From CAYXOX01 sp964466745 (lineage in GTDB: Bacteria; Pseudomonadota; Alphaproteobacteria; Rhodobacterales; Rhodobacteraceae), in assembly GCA_964466745.1 (NCBI GenBank), contig CAYXOX010000009.1:1-47900 (forward strand): a stretch of 47,900 bases of DNA, written 5' to 3'. Shown one piece after another: positions 7,836-16,660 of the stretch. The notes under the pieces were generated by a model that saw only the letters and a program-made list of their open reading frames with translations, was not told where the DNA came from and did not search any database. Each line of letters begins with the position of its first letter. The first letter of the stretch is position 1. The position numbers were made by a program, and so were the translations under genes.

Positions 7836-8231
7836 ATGGCCCTCGCCCCTGCTCCGATCCGCCACCGCTCCGAACCGATGATCGCGCTCATCAACATCGT
7901 CTTCCTTATGCTGGTCTTTTTCCTTGTCGCCGCCGCCATCGCCCCGCCCCTCGACGGCGGGCTGGAGCTGGCCGAGGCCGATAGTATCGAGGGGCGCGCG
8001 CCGCCCGACGCGGCGGTGATCCGGGCCGACGGAACGATGATCTACCGTGGAGCGGAGATCACCTCGGAGGCCTATCTCGCGGCACGACTCTCCGTGCAGA
8101 CCGGCACCGTCGCCATGCGTCTGGTGCCCGACCGCAACCTGCCCGCCGCCCAGCTCGTGGGCATCGCGGCCGAGTTGCGCCACGTGGGCGCGGAAGAGAT
8201 CTGGATCGTGACCGAGAGGGGCCTGCAATGA
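7836..8231 (+). CDS. ExbD-type subunit, copy 2 (Asn replaces the key Asp)
   Basis: A 131-residue protein of the same fold and layout as the first ExbD: basic N-terminus, one membrane helix at about residues 16-34 and a periplasmic domain. At the position aligned with D20 of its neighbour it has N20, in an IALINIVFL context. Loss of this acid would abolish proton transfer by this chain in known ExbD/TolR proteins. Its stop overlaps the tonB start as ATGA. It is not obviously decayed: length, helix and periplasmic domain are all normal. It may be a structural partner to copy 1. Confidence 0.88.
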   Translation: MALAPAPIRHRSEPMIALINIVFLMLVFFLVAAAIAPPLDGGLELAEADSIEGRAPPDAAVIRADGTMIYRGAEITSEAYLAARLSVQTGTVAMRLVPDRNLPAAQLVGIAAELRHVGAEEIWIVTERGLQ

Positions 8232-9250
8232 GGCACGGCGGGCGGGCCTTCGCGGCCGCCATGGGCGCCGGTGTCGTCTCGCTCGGGCTGCACGCGGGCG
8301 GGTTCCTTGCACTGGCGCCCAGCACCCCTCAATCCCTCGCCGGCGGGCCGGCACAGCTGGCCATGATCGGCAACAGTTTCGAGGATGCCGTCGCCGGCAC
8401 CGTGGTCGCCGCGACCCACGCCGAAGCGGTGGCCCCCGTCGAGCCGGCGCAGGCAACCGCGGCGGCAACGACAACCGACGCTCACCAAGCGCCCTCCCCG
8501 GCGACGCCCAGGGGCGCCGCCGCGCCAGTTGCCCCGGCTCAGGCCTTGCGCGCAGCGCCTGCGCTGCCCGAGGCCCCCGCGGCAGCGGAGCGAACGGCGG
8601 CGCGCGCGGCGCCCCTTGCCAAGCTGCCGCCTGCTCCCGTCGCAGCGGCGATGTCGCGGCCGGAGAGCATTGCGGCAACGGCCGCGGTCTCGCCAGCGGC
8701 CCCCAAGGCGCGTCCCCGGGCCGCGGAGGCTGCCGCCTTGCCGGAGACGATCGCCGCCCGCGAACCGCCCGTCGCACGCCGCCCAGAGGCGGATACACCA
8801 CGACCGCAGCGCCGGCCTGCGCAGGCCAACCCGCCCCGCGAACCCCAGCCTCCCCGGCATCGCGAGCCGTCCGCCGCAGAGCGGGGCAACGCGCCGGAAA
8901 ACACGCGCACGGGCCGGGAAGACGGCGCACCGGAAGGCACGGCACCACAGACACGGAACGGCGCCGGCGGGGAGGCGGCCGCCGACGGGCTCGCGGCGGC
9001 ACGCTACCCGCAACTGGTCAATCGCCACCTCTCACGCCTGCGTCGGCCCGGCACGCGTTTCGAAGGTGCGGCCATCGTGTCCTTCACCATCGCGCGCGGC
9101 GGCGGCCTCGAAGCGATCTCCGTCGCCCGCTCCTCGGGAAACGCGGAGTTCGACCGGCTCGCGCTTGTGCATATCCGGAACGCAGCGCCGTTTCCGCCCC
9201 CGCCTGCCGGGGCCGAGCGCAGTTTCAACGTCACGGTTCGGGGGCGGTGA
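8228..9250 (+). CDS. tonB: TonB-family energy transducer
   Basis: A 340-residue protein with the three TonB parts. The N-terminal membrane anchor, about residues 9-31, contains S18 and H22 in the SxxxH pattern that contacts ExbBD. A very long proline/alanine/arginine/glutamate-rich spacer runs to about residue 255. The C-terminal TonB domain, about residues 257-340, contains the YPQLVNRHL, VSFTIARGG and FDRLALVHI segments that bind receptor TonB boxes. The spacer is longer than usual and rich in GC-biased repeats of Ala and Pro. It closes the operon that starts with the small exported protein, and the heme receptor follows 137 bases later under its own promoter. Confidence 0.9.
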   Translation: MRHGGRAFAAAMGAGVVSLGLHAGGFLALAPSTPQSLAGGPAQLAMIGNSFEDAVAGTVVAATHAEAVAPVEPAQATAAATTTDAHQAPSPATPRGAAAPVAPAQALRAAPALPEAPAAAERTAARAAPLAKLPPAPVAAAMSRPESIAATAAVSPAAPKARPRAAEAAALPETIAAREPPVARRPEADTPRPQRRPAQANPPREPQPPRHREPSAAERGNAPENTRTGREDGAPEGTAPQTRNGAGGEAAADGLAAARYPQLVNRHLSRLRRPGTRFEGAAIVSFTIARGGGLEAISVARSSGNAEFDRLALVHIRNAAPFPPPPAGAERSFNVTVRGR

Positions 9251-9281
9251 CCGCCAGCTCCGCAGGCGCCAACAGCACTTC

Positions 9282-9309
9282 TTGACAGTTTTTGTCGCCT
9301 TTTCTATCA
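9282..9309 (+). promoter_or_regulatory. Promoter with imperfect iron box before the heme receptor
   Basis: TTGACA (9282-9287), a 16-base T-rich spacer and TATCAC (9304-9309) make a good sigma70-type promoter 79 bases before the receptor start. Overlapping it, 9283-9297 reads TGA-N9-TCG, one base from the Iron-Rhodo consensus, with the same T-rich centre as the site at 6246. Confidence 0.55.
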
Positions 9310-9387
9310 CGAACATCGAAGCGCGTGACCCACCCCCCCAAGGCAGGCCCGCGATACGGACAACGCAAGCAAGACCCGGGGGGCGAC

Positions 9388-11394
9388 ATGCGTCGAAACG
9401 TACTTCTTCTGACAAGCGCACTCGCGACAATGGCCGGCGGCAGCGCCCCGGCGCAGGATCTGGGTTTCACGCTCGATCCCCTCCTGCTCGGCTCAGCGTT
9501 CCGCGACGACCGCGCCATCCTCGACACACCGGTAGCCGCCTCCGTGCGGGAGGGTGAAGAGCTGGCGAGGCGGCAGGCCGGGGATTTCGAAGCGCTCATC
9601 GGCGATATCCCCGGGCTGACCATCGACGGCGGCCCGCGCGGCATCTCCCAGGAACCCAACATCCGCGGCTTCCGGGACGAGCAGATCGTGCTGCGATTCG
9701 ACGGTGGCCGCATGAATTTCGGCCAGGCGCACCGCGGGCGCTTCTTCATCGATCCGTCACTGGTGCAGCGCGTGGAGGTGGTGCGGGGCGGCGGCTCAAC
9801 GCTCTACGGCTCTGGTGCCTTGGGCGGCGTCATCTCGGTCGAAACCCTGAACGCGGCCGACCTGCTCGCCCCTGGGCAGACCATCGGCGGGCGGGTGGCG
9901 CTCGGCTACGGCTCAAACGGCGAAAAGTCCGATGCCTCGGGGACGGTCTATGCCGACTACGGCAGCATGGACGTGCTGTTCTCCCTCGCCGCCCGCAGCA
10001 TCTCGTCCGACATCGAATCGGGAAACGGTACCGGCCTCACCTTCTCTCAGATCGACGCGGCGAACGGGCTCTTCAAGCTCGGCTTCGAGCCGAGTTCAGA
10101 CAGCCGGTACCAGCTGACATACGCGCGCTACGAAGACAGCGCGCTGGTGCCCGCCAACTCCAGCGGCAGCGCCGGGCGGGGCAACCCGGTGGTGGACCGC
10201 GATGCCCAGGTGCACGAGCTTCGTCTGAACTGGGACTTCACGCCCGCCGGTTCGGACTGGCTCGATCTTTCGGTGCTGGTCTACGGTACCCGGCTCGATA
10301 TCGAGGAATCCGTCATCCCGCGCGGCCCCCCGCGGCTTGACGAAACGCGCTACGACACCTTGGGGCTGGAGATCGTCAACCGCTCCTCGTTGGATATCGG
10401 CGTGCCGGTCGATCTCGTCTACGGGATCGAGGCGTTCACCGACACGCAGGAAGGGCTGCGCAACGGCGGGCCGCGCGAGGCATTCCCGAATGCGGAAGCC
10501 ACCACATTCGGCGTCTTCTCCGAGGCGACAATCGGCGTTTCAAACCAGCTTGATCTCATCGCCGGCGCACGGTTCGACACCTACGAGCGCGACCCCGACG
10601 GAGCGTCGCTCGAACGTGTCTCCGAGCAGTTTTTCTCCCCGCGCATCGGGATCAGCTATCGCCCGGATGAAAACTGGCAGATCTTCGGCAACATCGCACA
10701 GGCCTACCGCGCCCCGACGCTGAGCGAGCTCTATAACAGCGGCCTGCATTTCGCGATTCCCGGCCCGTTTCCGCCCGACAACTTCTTCGTTCCGAACCCC
10801 GACCTGCGCCCGGAGAGCTCCACGCAGCTCGAGATCGGCACGCGCTTCGAGGGCGAAAACGTCCTTCACGGCCGCGATCGTCTCAGCTTCAGCGCGAACG
10901 CCTACCGCGCCACGGTCGACGACTACATCGAGCAGACGGTCAACATCGCCGCCGGCACCTCCACGAGCGCGAATGTTGCCAGCGCAACCCTCTGGGGGGC
11001 CGAAGCGGAACTGGACTACGAAACGGAGACATGGTTCGCGAGGGCCGGCCTTTCCATTGCGCGGGGCGAGAACGACGCGGGTGGCTGGCTCGGCTCCATT
11101 CCGCAGGACCGGCTCACCATCGAGGGCGGGCTGCGCCCGTGGGCCTTCTGGGAGATCGGCGCGCGCGCGACCTTCGCGGCCGAACAGGACAAGGTTCCGG
11201 CCGAGGGAACGCCGAGCGACGGCTTCCGCGTGCTCGACCTCTACGCCACCTGGGCGCTGCAGAGCGGCACTCTCGGCGGAGGCACCATCCGCTTCGGCAT
11301 CGATAACGTCCTGGGAGAGGAGTACACCATCTATCCGAACGGTCTGCCGCAAGCTGGCCGTTCGGTGGAAGTTTCGGCGAGCTTCACGTTCTGA
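9388..11394 (+). CDS. hmuR: TonB-dependent heme receptor
   Basis: A 668-residue outer-membrane beta-barrel. It has a signal peptide (about residues 1-23, ending near APAQ), a plug domain at about residues 45-160 with DIPGLTIDG, NIRGFRDEQ and RVEVVRGGGSTLYG segments, and a barrel ending in a terminal phenylalanine strand. Two heme-receptor signatures are present: YRAPTLSELY at about residue 440 (the FRAP box) and NPDLRPES at about residue 470 (the NPNL-like box). Start ATG 9388 gives a clean signal sequence. It would move heme across the outer membrane with TonB-ExbBD. Convergent hmuV ends 66 bases downstream. Confidence 0.9.
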   Translation: MRRNVLLLTSALATMAGGSAPAQDLGFTLDPLLLGSAFRDDRAILDTPVAASVREGEELARRQAGDFEALIGDIPGLTIDGGPRGISQEPNIRGFRDEQIVLRFDGGRMNFGQAHRGRFFIDPSLVQRVEVVRGGGSTLYGSGALGGVISVETLNAADLLAPGQTIGGRVALGYGSNGEKSDASGTVYADYGSMDVLFSLAARSISSDIESGNGTGLTFSQIDAANGLFKLGFEPSSDSRYQLTYARYEDSALVPANSSGSAGRGNPVVDRDAQVHELRLNWDFTPAGSDWLDLSVLVYGTRLDIEESVIPRGPPRLDETRYDTLGLEIVNRSSLDIGVPVDLVYGIEAFTDTQEGLRNGGPREAFPNAEATTFGVFSEATIGVSNQLDLIAGARFDTYERDPDGASLERVSEQFFSPRIGISYRPDENWQIFGNIAQAYRAPTLSELYNSGLHFAIPGPFPPDNFFVPNPDLRPESSTQLEIGTRFEGENVLHGRDRLSFSANAYRATVDDYIEQTVNIAAGTSTSANVASATLWGAEAELDYETETWFARAGLSIARGENDAGGWLGSIPQDRLTIEGGLRPWAFWEIGARATFAAEQDKVPAEGTPSDGFRVLDLYATWALQSGTLGGGTIRFGIDNVLGEEYTIYPNGLPQAGRSVEVSASFTF

Positions 11395-11460
11395 CCGCGC
11401 CCGGGCTTCGCGGGCACCTGGCTAGACCGCCGCGCGAAAAGCTCTGCGCGCCGGAGCGGT

Positions 11461-12246
11461 TCAGCCGGCGGTGCGGGCCATGTGCGGCAACAGGTACGTC
11501 GCCGGCGGCGGCGGAACGGTGTTGACGCGCAGCGAGCAGCCGTAGGCCCGGCTCAGAAACGCGTCGGTCAGAACCGTTTCGGGCGGACCGGCCGCGAGGC
11601 ATTCTCCATCCGCGAGCAGAACGGCCTGCCGGGCATACATCGAGGTCAGGTTCAGATCGTGCATCACCGCGATCACGCCGCCGCCGGCGCGCGCATACTC
11701 CGTCAACAGGTTCATGACCTCGAGCTGGTGCCCAATGTCGAGGCTGGAGACCGGCTCGTCGAGGAACAGCCAGCGCGCGCCGTGGGGCCCCACCGGCTCC
11801 CAGACCTGGCACAGCACTCGGGCCAGTTGCACACGTTGCTGTTCGCCGCCCGAAAGCTCCTGGTAGAAGCGCCCCCCGAAGCCGGCGAGGCCGACCCGGG
11901 CCAGCGCCTGCAAGGCCCGCGCGCCTGGCGCCGGGGCCGCGCTCGCCATCATGCCAAGGCGGACGATCTCCAGCACGGTGAAGGGAAAGGCGATGCGGCT
12001 TGCCTGCGGCAGGACCGCCCGGCGCGCGGCCAGCTGCCAGCTGGGCAGGCCGGCAATGTCGGCCCCGTCCAGCCGGATGGTCCCACGGTGGGGCAGCTCC
12101 TGCGTCATCGCCCGCAGCAGCGTCGTCTTGCCCGAACCGTTTGGCCCGGCGATCACGGTGATCTGGCCGGGCCGCGCGACCAGCGACACGCCGCGGAGTA
12201 CGGCCGCTCCCGCGAGGGTGACGTGGATGTCGGTGACGCTCAGCAT
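11461..12246 (-). CDS. hmuV: Heme ABC transporter ATPase HmuV
   Basis: A 261-residue ABC ATPase. It has Walker A GPNGSGKTT near residue 35, a Q-loop, the signature LSGGEQQRVQLARV, Walker B WLFLDEPVSSLD and the switch MHDLN. The FecE/HmuV subgroup fits because it follows a FecCD permease and a heme-binding protein gene. It powers heme movement through HmuU. It begins four bases after the hmuU stop and so is coupled to it. The C-terminal 30 residues (SLRVNTVPPPP region) are typical of HmuV proteins. Confidence 0.92.
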   Translation of the reverse strand: MLSVTDIHVTLAGAAVLRGVSLVARPGQITVIAGPNGSGKTTLLRAMTQELPHRGTIRLDGADIAGLPSWQLAARRAVLPQASRIAFPFTVLEIVRLGMMASAAPAPGARALQALARVGLAGFGGRFYQELSGGEQQRVQLARVLCQVWEPVGPHGARWLFLDEPVSSLDIGHQLEVMNLLTEYARAGGGVIAVMHDLNLTSMYARQAVLLADGECLAAGPPETVLTDAFLSRAYGCSLRVNTVPPPPATYLLPHMARTAG

Positions 12247-12250
12247 CGGC

Positions 12251-13333
12251 TCAGAGATCCAGAAGGCTGCGGTTGCGCAGGAGGATCCACAGGAAGAACG
12301 GCCCGCCGAGCGTTGCCGTGACGATGCCGATTGGCAGTTCCGCGGGGGTGATGATCGTGCGCGCGATCATGTCGGCCGCGATCAGCAGCGTTGCGCCGAG
12401 TAGCGCGGCGTTCGGCAGCAGAAAGCGATGATCGGGCCCGATCAGGATGCGCAGCAGATGCGGCACCACGATCCCAACGAAGCCGATCCCGCCAGAAACG
12501 GCAACGGCCGCTCCGGTGGCGGCGGCAACCGTGAGAATGGAGATGTTCTTCATGCGCTGCACCGGGATGCCCAGATGCGCCGCCGGCCCCTCGCCGAGGG
12601 CAAGCGCATTGAGCGCGCGCGCCAGAAACGGCGTCGCAACGAGCGCCAGCAGGATCAGCGGCGCGGCGATCGCTACCTTGCTCCACGTGGCGCCGGCGAG
12701 CGATCCGAGCCCCCAGAAGGTCAGGTCGCGCAGTTGGGCATCGTCGGCCATGTAGATCAGCACGCCCGAAACCGCACCGGCCAGCGCGCCGAGCGCTATC
12801 CCGCCAAGGAGCATGACGGCCACCGAGGTGCGCCCGCGGCTCGTCGAGATCCGGTAGAGCAGGAGCGTGGTGAACCAGCCGCCGAGAAAGGCCGCGAACG
12901 GCACGAGATAGAAACTGAGTGCATCCCGCAGGACCAGCGGAAGAAGGCCGCCCAGCACGATGGCCGTGATGGCCCCAAGTCCCGCACCGGCGCCCACGCC
13001 CACCAGCCCCGGATCGGCCAGCGGATTGCGGAACAGCCCCTGCATCACCGCGCCGGATACAGCGAGCGCTGCACCCACGAGGATGCCCAGCGCCAGCCGC
13101 GGCAGGCGGATGTCGAAGAGGATCACGGCCTCGCGCGTGGCGATCTGCTCGCCGCGAAGAAGTTGCCCGAGCGCGGCCCAAAGGCTCGCGCCGGATGCCC
13201 CGACGCCGAGCGAGACCGCCGATGTCGCCGCCAGCAGCGCGACGAGGGCAAGCATCGTCCTTTGGGCGCGCCCCTGCCTGTCGCCCGCCACCGGGCCGGA
13301 CGCCGGCGCATCGGTCAGTCCTGCGGACGTCAC
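12251..13333 (-). CDS. hmuU: Heme ABC transporter permease HmuU
   Basis: A 360-residue FecCD/BtuC-family permease with about ten hydrophobic helices. Recognisable blocks include LPRLALGILVGAALAVSGAVMQ near the first third, GLVGVGAGAGLGA, and the C-terminal RIVVPHLLR-like segment (here GIVVPHLLRILIGPDHR). It forms the membrane channel of the HmuTUV importer. Start GTG 13333 is six bases past the hmuT stop. An ATG at 13255 is in frame, but its ribosome site sits too close, so the longer form is preferred with some doubt. Confidence 0.92.
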   Translation of the reverse strand: MTSAGLTDAPASGPVAGDRQGRAQRTMLALVALLAATSAVSLGVGASGASLWAALGQLLRGEQIATREAVILFDIRLPRLALGILVGAALAVSGAVMQGLFRNPLADPGLVGVGAGAGLGAITAIVLGGLLPLVLRDALSFYLVPFAAFLGGWFTTLLLYRISTSRGRTSVAVMLLGGIALGALAGAVSGVLIYMADDAQLRDLTFWGLGSLAGATWSKVAIAAPLILLALVATPFLARALNALALGEGPAAHLGIPVQRMKNISILTVAAATGAAVAVSGGIGFVGIVVPHLLRILIGPDHRFLLPNAALLGATLLIAADMIARTIITPAELPIGIVTATLGGPFFLWILLRNRSLLDL

Positions 13334-13339
13334 GCCCGC

Positions 13340-14179
13340 TCAGCCTCGCCCGCGGTGGAACGCGTCGCGCAGCGCCTCGACGGCCAGTGGCGTCCGCGGC
13401 CCGAAACCGAGCAGAAGCAGCCCCGGCTGTCGCACGATGGCACCGCTTTCCGCGGCGCGTGTCCGGCCGAGGACGGGGTGGGCGAGGATCTCCGCGTCGT
13501 CGGCGGCATGATCGCCGGACCTGTCCATCATAAGGATCACGTCGGGATCGGCGAGCAGCACGGCCTCGTCGCTCACCTGCTGATAGCCGCCAAACCCCTC
13601 CAGCGCGTTGACGCCTCCGGCCAGCCTGATGATGCCCTCGGCGGATGTGCCGGTGCCGGCGGCCATGATCCGCCCACCCTGCATCGACAGGATGAAGAGG
13701 ACGCGCGGCGGGGTCTCGGCTTGGCTGCCCGCCACCGCCTTGGCGAGTTGGGCCGCCACTCGCGAAGCCAGGCGCGCGCCGTCTTCAGGCACACCGAGCG
13801 CGTCGGCAACAACCGTGACCTTTCGCAGGATCGCGTCGGCGTCATGCCCTTCGGGCACGGTGACGAGCGCGATGTCCGCGTCGCGGAGCACCTCCATCGT
13901 CTCTGGCGGACCGCTGCCCTCGATGGCGAGAATCAGGTCCGGGTCGACCGAAAGGACACCCTCGGGGGAAAGGGCGCGCACATAGCCCACATCGGGCAGC
14001 GACAGGGCCTCGGGAGGAAAACTCGATGTGGAGTCCCGTGCCACGAGCCGGTCCCCCTGCCCCAGCGCAAAGACGATTTCCGTCACCGCGCCACCAAGGG
14101 CCAGCACGCGTTCGGCGGGTTCCGCCTGCGCCGGGAAGGCGCTCGAACCGAGGATTGCCACGAGAAGTGCGTTTCGCAT
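13340..14179 (-). CDS. hmuT: Periplasmic heme-binding protein HmuT
   Basis: A 279-residue binding protein of the BtuF/FhuD type. A signal peptide covers about residues 1-18 (ending FPAQA). Two lobes follow, joined by a long helix, with the family blocks ERVLALGGAVTEIVFALG, DLILAIEGSGPPE and DVILMMDRSG. It would take heme from the receptor and hand it to HmuUV. ATG 14179 gives the only sensible signal peptide; upstream codons encode an unrelated Arg-rich leader. It is first of the leftward hmuTUV unit, and an AT-rich candidate iron site lies about 160 bases upstream. Confidence 0.9.
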   Translation of the reverse strand: MRNALLVAILGSSAFPAQAEPAERVLALGGAVTEIVFALGQGDRLVARDSTSSFPPEALSLPDVGYVRALSPEGVLSVDPDLILAIEGSGPPETMEVLRDADIALVTVPEGHDADAILRKVTVVADALGVPEDGARLASRVAAQLAKAVAGSQAETPPRVLFILSMQGGRIMAAGTGTSAEGIIRLAGGVNALEGFGGYQQVSDEAVLLADPDVILMMDRSGDHAADDAEILAHPVLGRTRAAESGAIVRQPGLLLLGFGPRTPLAVEALRDAFHRGRG

Positions 14180-14538
14180 CACCGTCGCTGCCCGGCACGA
14201 AGCACGCGCCGCACGCCACCAGGGATAACACCGTCCAGCCGCCATATCCGGCCCCATTCATCAGGATTTCGAGGGATCGCAGGCTGGCTCCGCCGCGGCT
14301 TTCCCGGCGTTGCTGGCCGGGGCATGCGCCCCATTCTTTACTTTTTTAGTCAAGATAACGGACGAGGGCAAGCGCGGTTGCTCGTGCGGATGCCCGGCCT
14401 CCGGCTCGGGCGCCATTGCGAACGCACCGTTGCGGAGAGACGCCCGGGCGGGCCCGGCACTTCGGCATCGCCCGTGGTCCTCCGCCCGGCGCGGGTACCA
14501 CACCGGCCGGGGCGCCAAGCGCGCCCCTGACCGGGCTC
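14180..14538. other. Intergenic region upstream of hmuT (359 bases)
   Basis: No gene is recognised here. The one outstanding element is the AT-rich island near 14333-14357 in otherwise GC-rich DNA, annotated separately as a candidate iron site. The right-hand part is the 3' flank of an SDR gene that is read toward hmuT. Confidence 0.5.
14338..14352 (-). promoter_or_regulatory. Imperfect Iron-Rhodo box upstream of hmuTUV
   Basis: Read on the minus strand this is TGA-N9-TAA, one base off the TGA-N9-TCA consensus, preceded by a T to give TTGACT, a possible -35. The centre is a run of A (minus strand). It is in the right place to control hmuT and resembles the sites at 6246 and 9283. Confidence 0.45.
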
Positions 14539-15288
14539 TCAGTAGGTCGCTCGCCCGCCGGAAAGGTCGAACACGGCGCCGGTGGTGAAGGAATTCTCCG
14601 CGGAAACCAGCCAGCAGACCATGGACGCGATCTCCTCGACGGTCACGAAGCGCCCCCGCGGGATCTTGGAACGCATGTACTCGATGAACTCGGGGCTCAC
14701 CTGCTCGAGGATGCGGGTCTGCGCCGTGGCCGGGGTGATGCAGTTCACGGCGATGTCCGTATCCGCCAGCTCCTTGCCCAGCGACTTGGTCAGCCCGATC
14801 ACCGCCGCCTTCGATGCGGAGTAGGCGCTGGCGTTCGGATTGCCCTCCTTGCCCGCGATGGATGCGATGTTCACGATCCGCCCGTATCCGCGCTGGCGCA
14901 TGCCGGGCACGGCGGCGCGGCAGCAGTAGAAGGTGCCGTTCACGTTCACGTCCTGCACGGCTTTCCACGCTTCGAGGGGATAGTCGGCAAGCGCGTGCGT
15001 CGGCCCGGCAATCCCGGCCGAATTCACGAGGATGTCGATCCCGCCAAGCTCGGCCTCGGTCGCCGCCGCCGCTGCCTCGACGGCAGCCGGGTCGCTCACG
15101 TCGACACCCTGCACGCACAGATCCTCGCCGAGTCGGGCCCGCAGCCGGGGCTCGATGTCTTCGGGATCGCGATCCCAGAGCATCACGCGGGCCCCCGAGG
15201 CAAGCATGCGCTCGGCGATGGCCGCCCCGATCCCGTTGCAGCCTCCCGTCACGACCGCTCGGCGGCCATTCAGATCGTAGGTGTTCAT
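14539..15288 (-). CDS. SDR-family NAD(P)-dependent oxidoreductase
   Basis: A 249-residue classical short-chain dehydrogenase. It has the cofactor motif GGCNGIG near residue 14, NSAG at about residue 90, catalytic Ser in the IVNIASIAG block and the YSASK catalytic Tyr-Lys. It probably oxidises or reduces a sugar or sugar acid alcohol, given its neighbours. Start ATG 15288 follows GGAGGAGCGAC. It is divergent from an enolase-superfamily gene, and the 190 bases between should hold both promoters. FabG-type fatty-acid reduction is unlikely from context but cannot be ruled out by sequence. Confidence 0.88.
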   Translation of the reverse strand: MNTYDLNGRRAVVTGGCNGIGAAIAERMLASGARVMLWDRDPEDIEPRLRARLGEDLCVQGVDVSDPAAVEAAAAATEAELGGIDILVNSAGIAGPTHALADYPLEAWKAVQDVNVNGTFYCCRAAVPGMRQRGYGRIVNIASIAGKEGNPNASAYSASKAAVIGLTKSLGKELADTDIAVNCITPATAQTRILEQVSPEFIEYMRSKIPRGRFVTVEEIASMVCWLVSAENSFTTGAVFDLSGGRATY

Positions 15289-15478
15289 GTCGCTCCTCCC
15301 AGGGCCGTTCCGGATCGATCTATCGCGCCGCCGGACGCGGCTGGCAACCGTGCGCAGCGCATGGCCCGCCCGGCGGGCGCAGCGCAGAAAGGCGCGCGAG
15401 CTAGCGCATGCCCGGGCCTTGACAGCCGCCAACCGCCAAGACCGTTATGCCGGCGGAGAGTCAGCGGGAGGACAGGCG

Positions 15479-16660
15479 GTGCAGGCAAGGAAGATCGAGA
15501 GCGTGGATTTCTTCTATCTGTCCATGCCGGAGGTGACGACGGACGTGGACGGGAGCCAGGATGCGCTCGTCGTGCGGGTCCGCGCGGGAGGCTTCGAGGG
15601 CTGGGGCGAATGCGAGGCCGCCCCGCTGCCCTCCATCGCCGCCTTTGTCTGCCCCATGTCGCACGGCGCCTGCCGCCCGGTTTCCGACGCGGTGCTCGGA
15701 GCCGCCATCGAGAAGCCGGAGGACATTCGTGCCATCGCGGCACGGGTCGAATACGATTCGATGGATCTGCTGCAGGCGGCGCACACCTGGTCGGGCATCG
15801 AGATGGCCCTGTGGGATCTGCTCGGGCGGGCGCGCGGCGTTCCGGCCTGGCGGCTGCTGGGATGGGAACGCGCTCACCCCAAGACACCCTATGCCTCGGT
15901 TCTTTTCGGCGCCACGCCCGATGAGACCCGTGCCCGCGCCCGCGATATCCGCGCGAAGGGCTTTCGCGCGGCCAAGTTCGGCTGGGCACCCTTCGGCGCC
16001 TCCGTCGAGGCGGATGCCGAGCAGGTGGCCGCCGCACGCGAGGGATTGGGGCCCGATGGCATCCTCCTCGTCGACGCAGGCCAGATCTTCGGCGAGGACG
16101 TGGAAGCCGCCGCCGCGCGCCTGCCGGCCATGGAAGCCGCGAACGTCCTGCTCTTCGAAGAGCCGTTCCACGGCCATTCCTATCGGGCCTACGGCGCGCT
16201 GTCGGGACGCTCGTCCAGGGTGCACACGGCGGGGGGCGAGGCCGCGCACAACCGGCACATGGCCGAGCACCTGATCGATTTCGGAGGTGTCGGTTTCGTC
16301 CAGATCGATTGCGGGCGCATCGGCGGACTTGGCCCGGCAACCGACGTTGCACGCTATGCCGCAGAACGGGGCGTGACCTACATCAACCACACCTTCACCT
16401 CGAACCTCGCGCTCTCGGCTTCCCTCCAACCCTATGCAGGGCTCGAGGAGCACCGGATCTGCGAGTATCCCACAGGCCTCACCCAACTGGCGCTGGACCT
16501 CACCCGCACCCGCATCGCCCCCGACGCCGACGGGCTGATCCACCTGCCCGACGCGCCGGGCCTCGGCGTGGAGATCAATCCGGAGGCGCTCGAAAAATAC
16601 CGGGTGGAGGTCGATATCCGCGTGAACGGGCGCACAATCTTCCCGCCACCGGCAGCCTAA
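15479..16660 (+). CDS. Enolase-superfamily (mandelate racemase/muconate lactonizing-like) enzyme
   Basis: A 393-residue enzyme with an N-terminal capping domain and a barrel. Metal ligand candidates are D199 (VDAGQ), E227/E228 (FEEP) and E254 (GGEAAH). A lysine at 166 (AAKFGW) and H304 (NHTFTSN) are likely acid/base residues. The second-strand motif is K-F-G rather than the K-x-K of muconate lactonizing enzymes. Members abstract an alpha proton from a carboxylate, commonly to dehydrate sugar acids. GTG 15479 follows GGGAGG by eight bases; the frame opens earlier but that part is not conserved-looking. Its stop interlocks with the convergent DHDPS-family gene in the bases CTAA. Confidence 0.85.
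   Translation: MQARKIESVDFFYLSMPEVTTDVDGSQDALVVRVRAGGFEGWGECEAAPLPSIAAFVCPMSHGACRPVSDAVLGAAIEKPEDIRAIAARVEYDSMDLLQAAHTWSGIEMALWDLLGRARGVPAWRLLGWERAHPKTPYASVLFGATPDETRARARDIRAKGFRAAKFGWAPFGASVEADAEQVAAAREGLGPDGILLVDAGQIFGEDVEAAAARLPAMEAANVLLFEEPFHGHSYRAYGALSGRSSRVHTAGGEAAHNRHMAEHLIDFGGVGFVQIDCGRIGGLGPATDVARYAAERGVTYINHTFTSNLALSASLQPYAGLEEHRICEYPTGLTQLALDLTRTRIAPDADGLIHLPDAPGLGVEINPEALEKYRVEVDIRVNGRTIFPPPAA

Noticed and set aside
11395..11460. Terminator between the heme receptor and hmuV
   Set aside because: Only five-base stems (for example GCCCG at 11399 with CGGGC at 11411) without T-runs; too weak to call.
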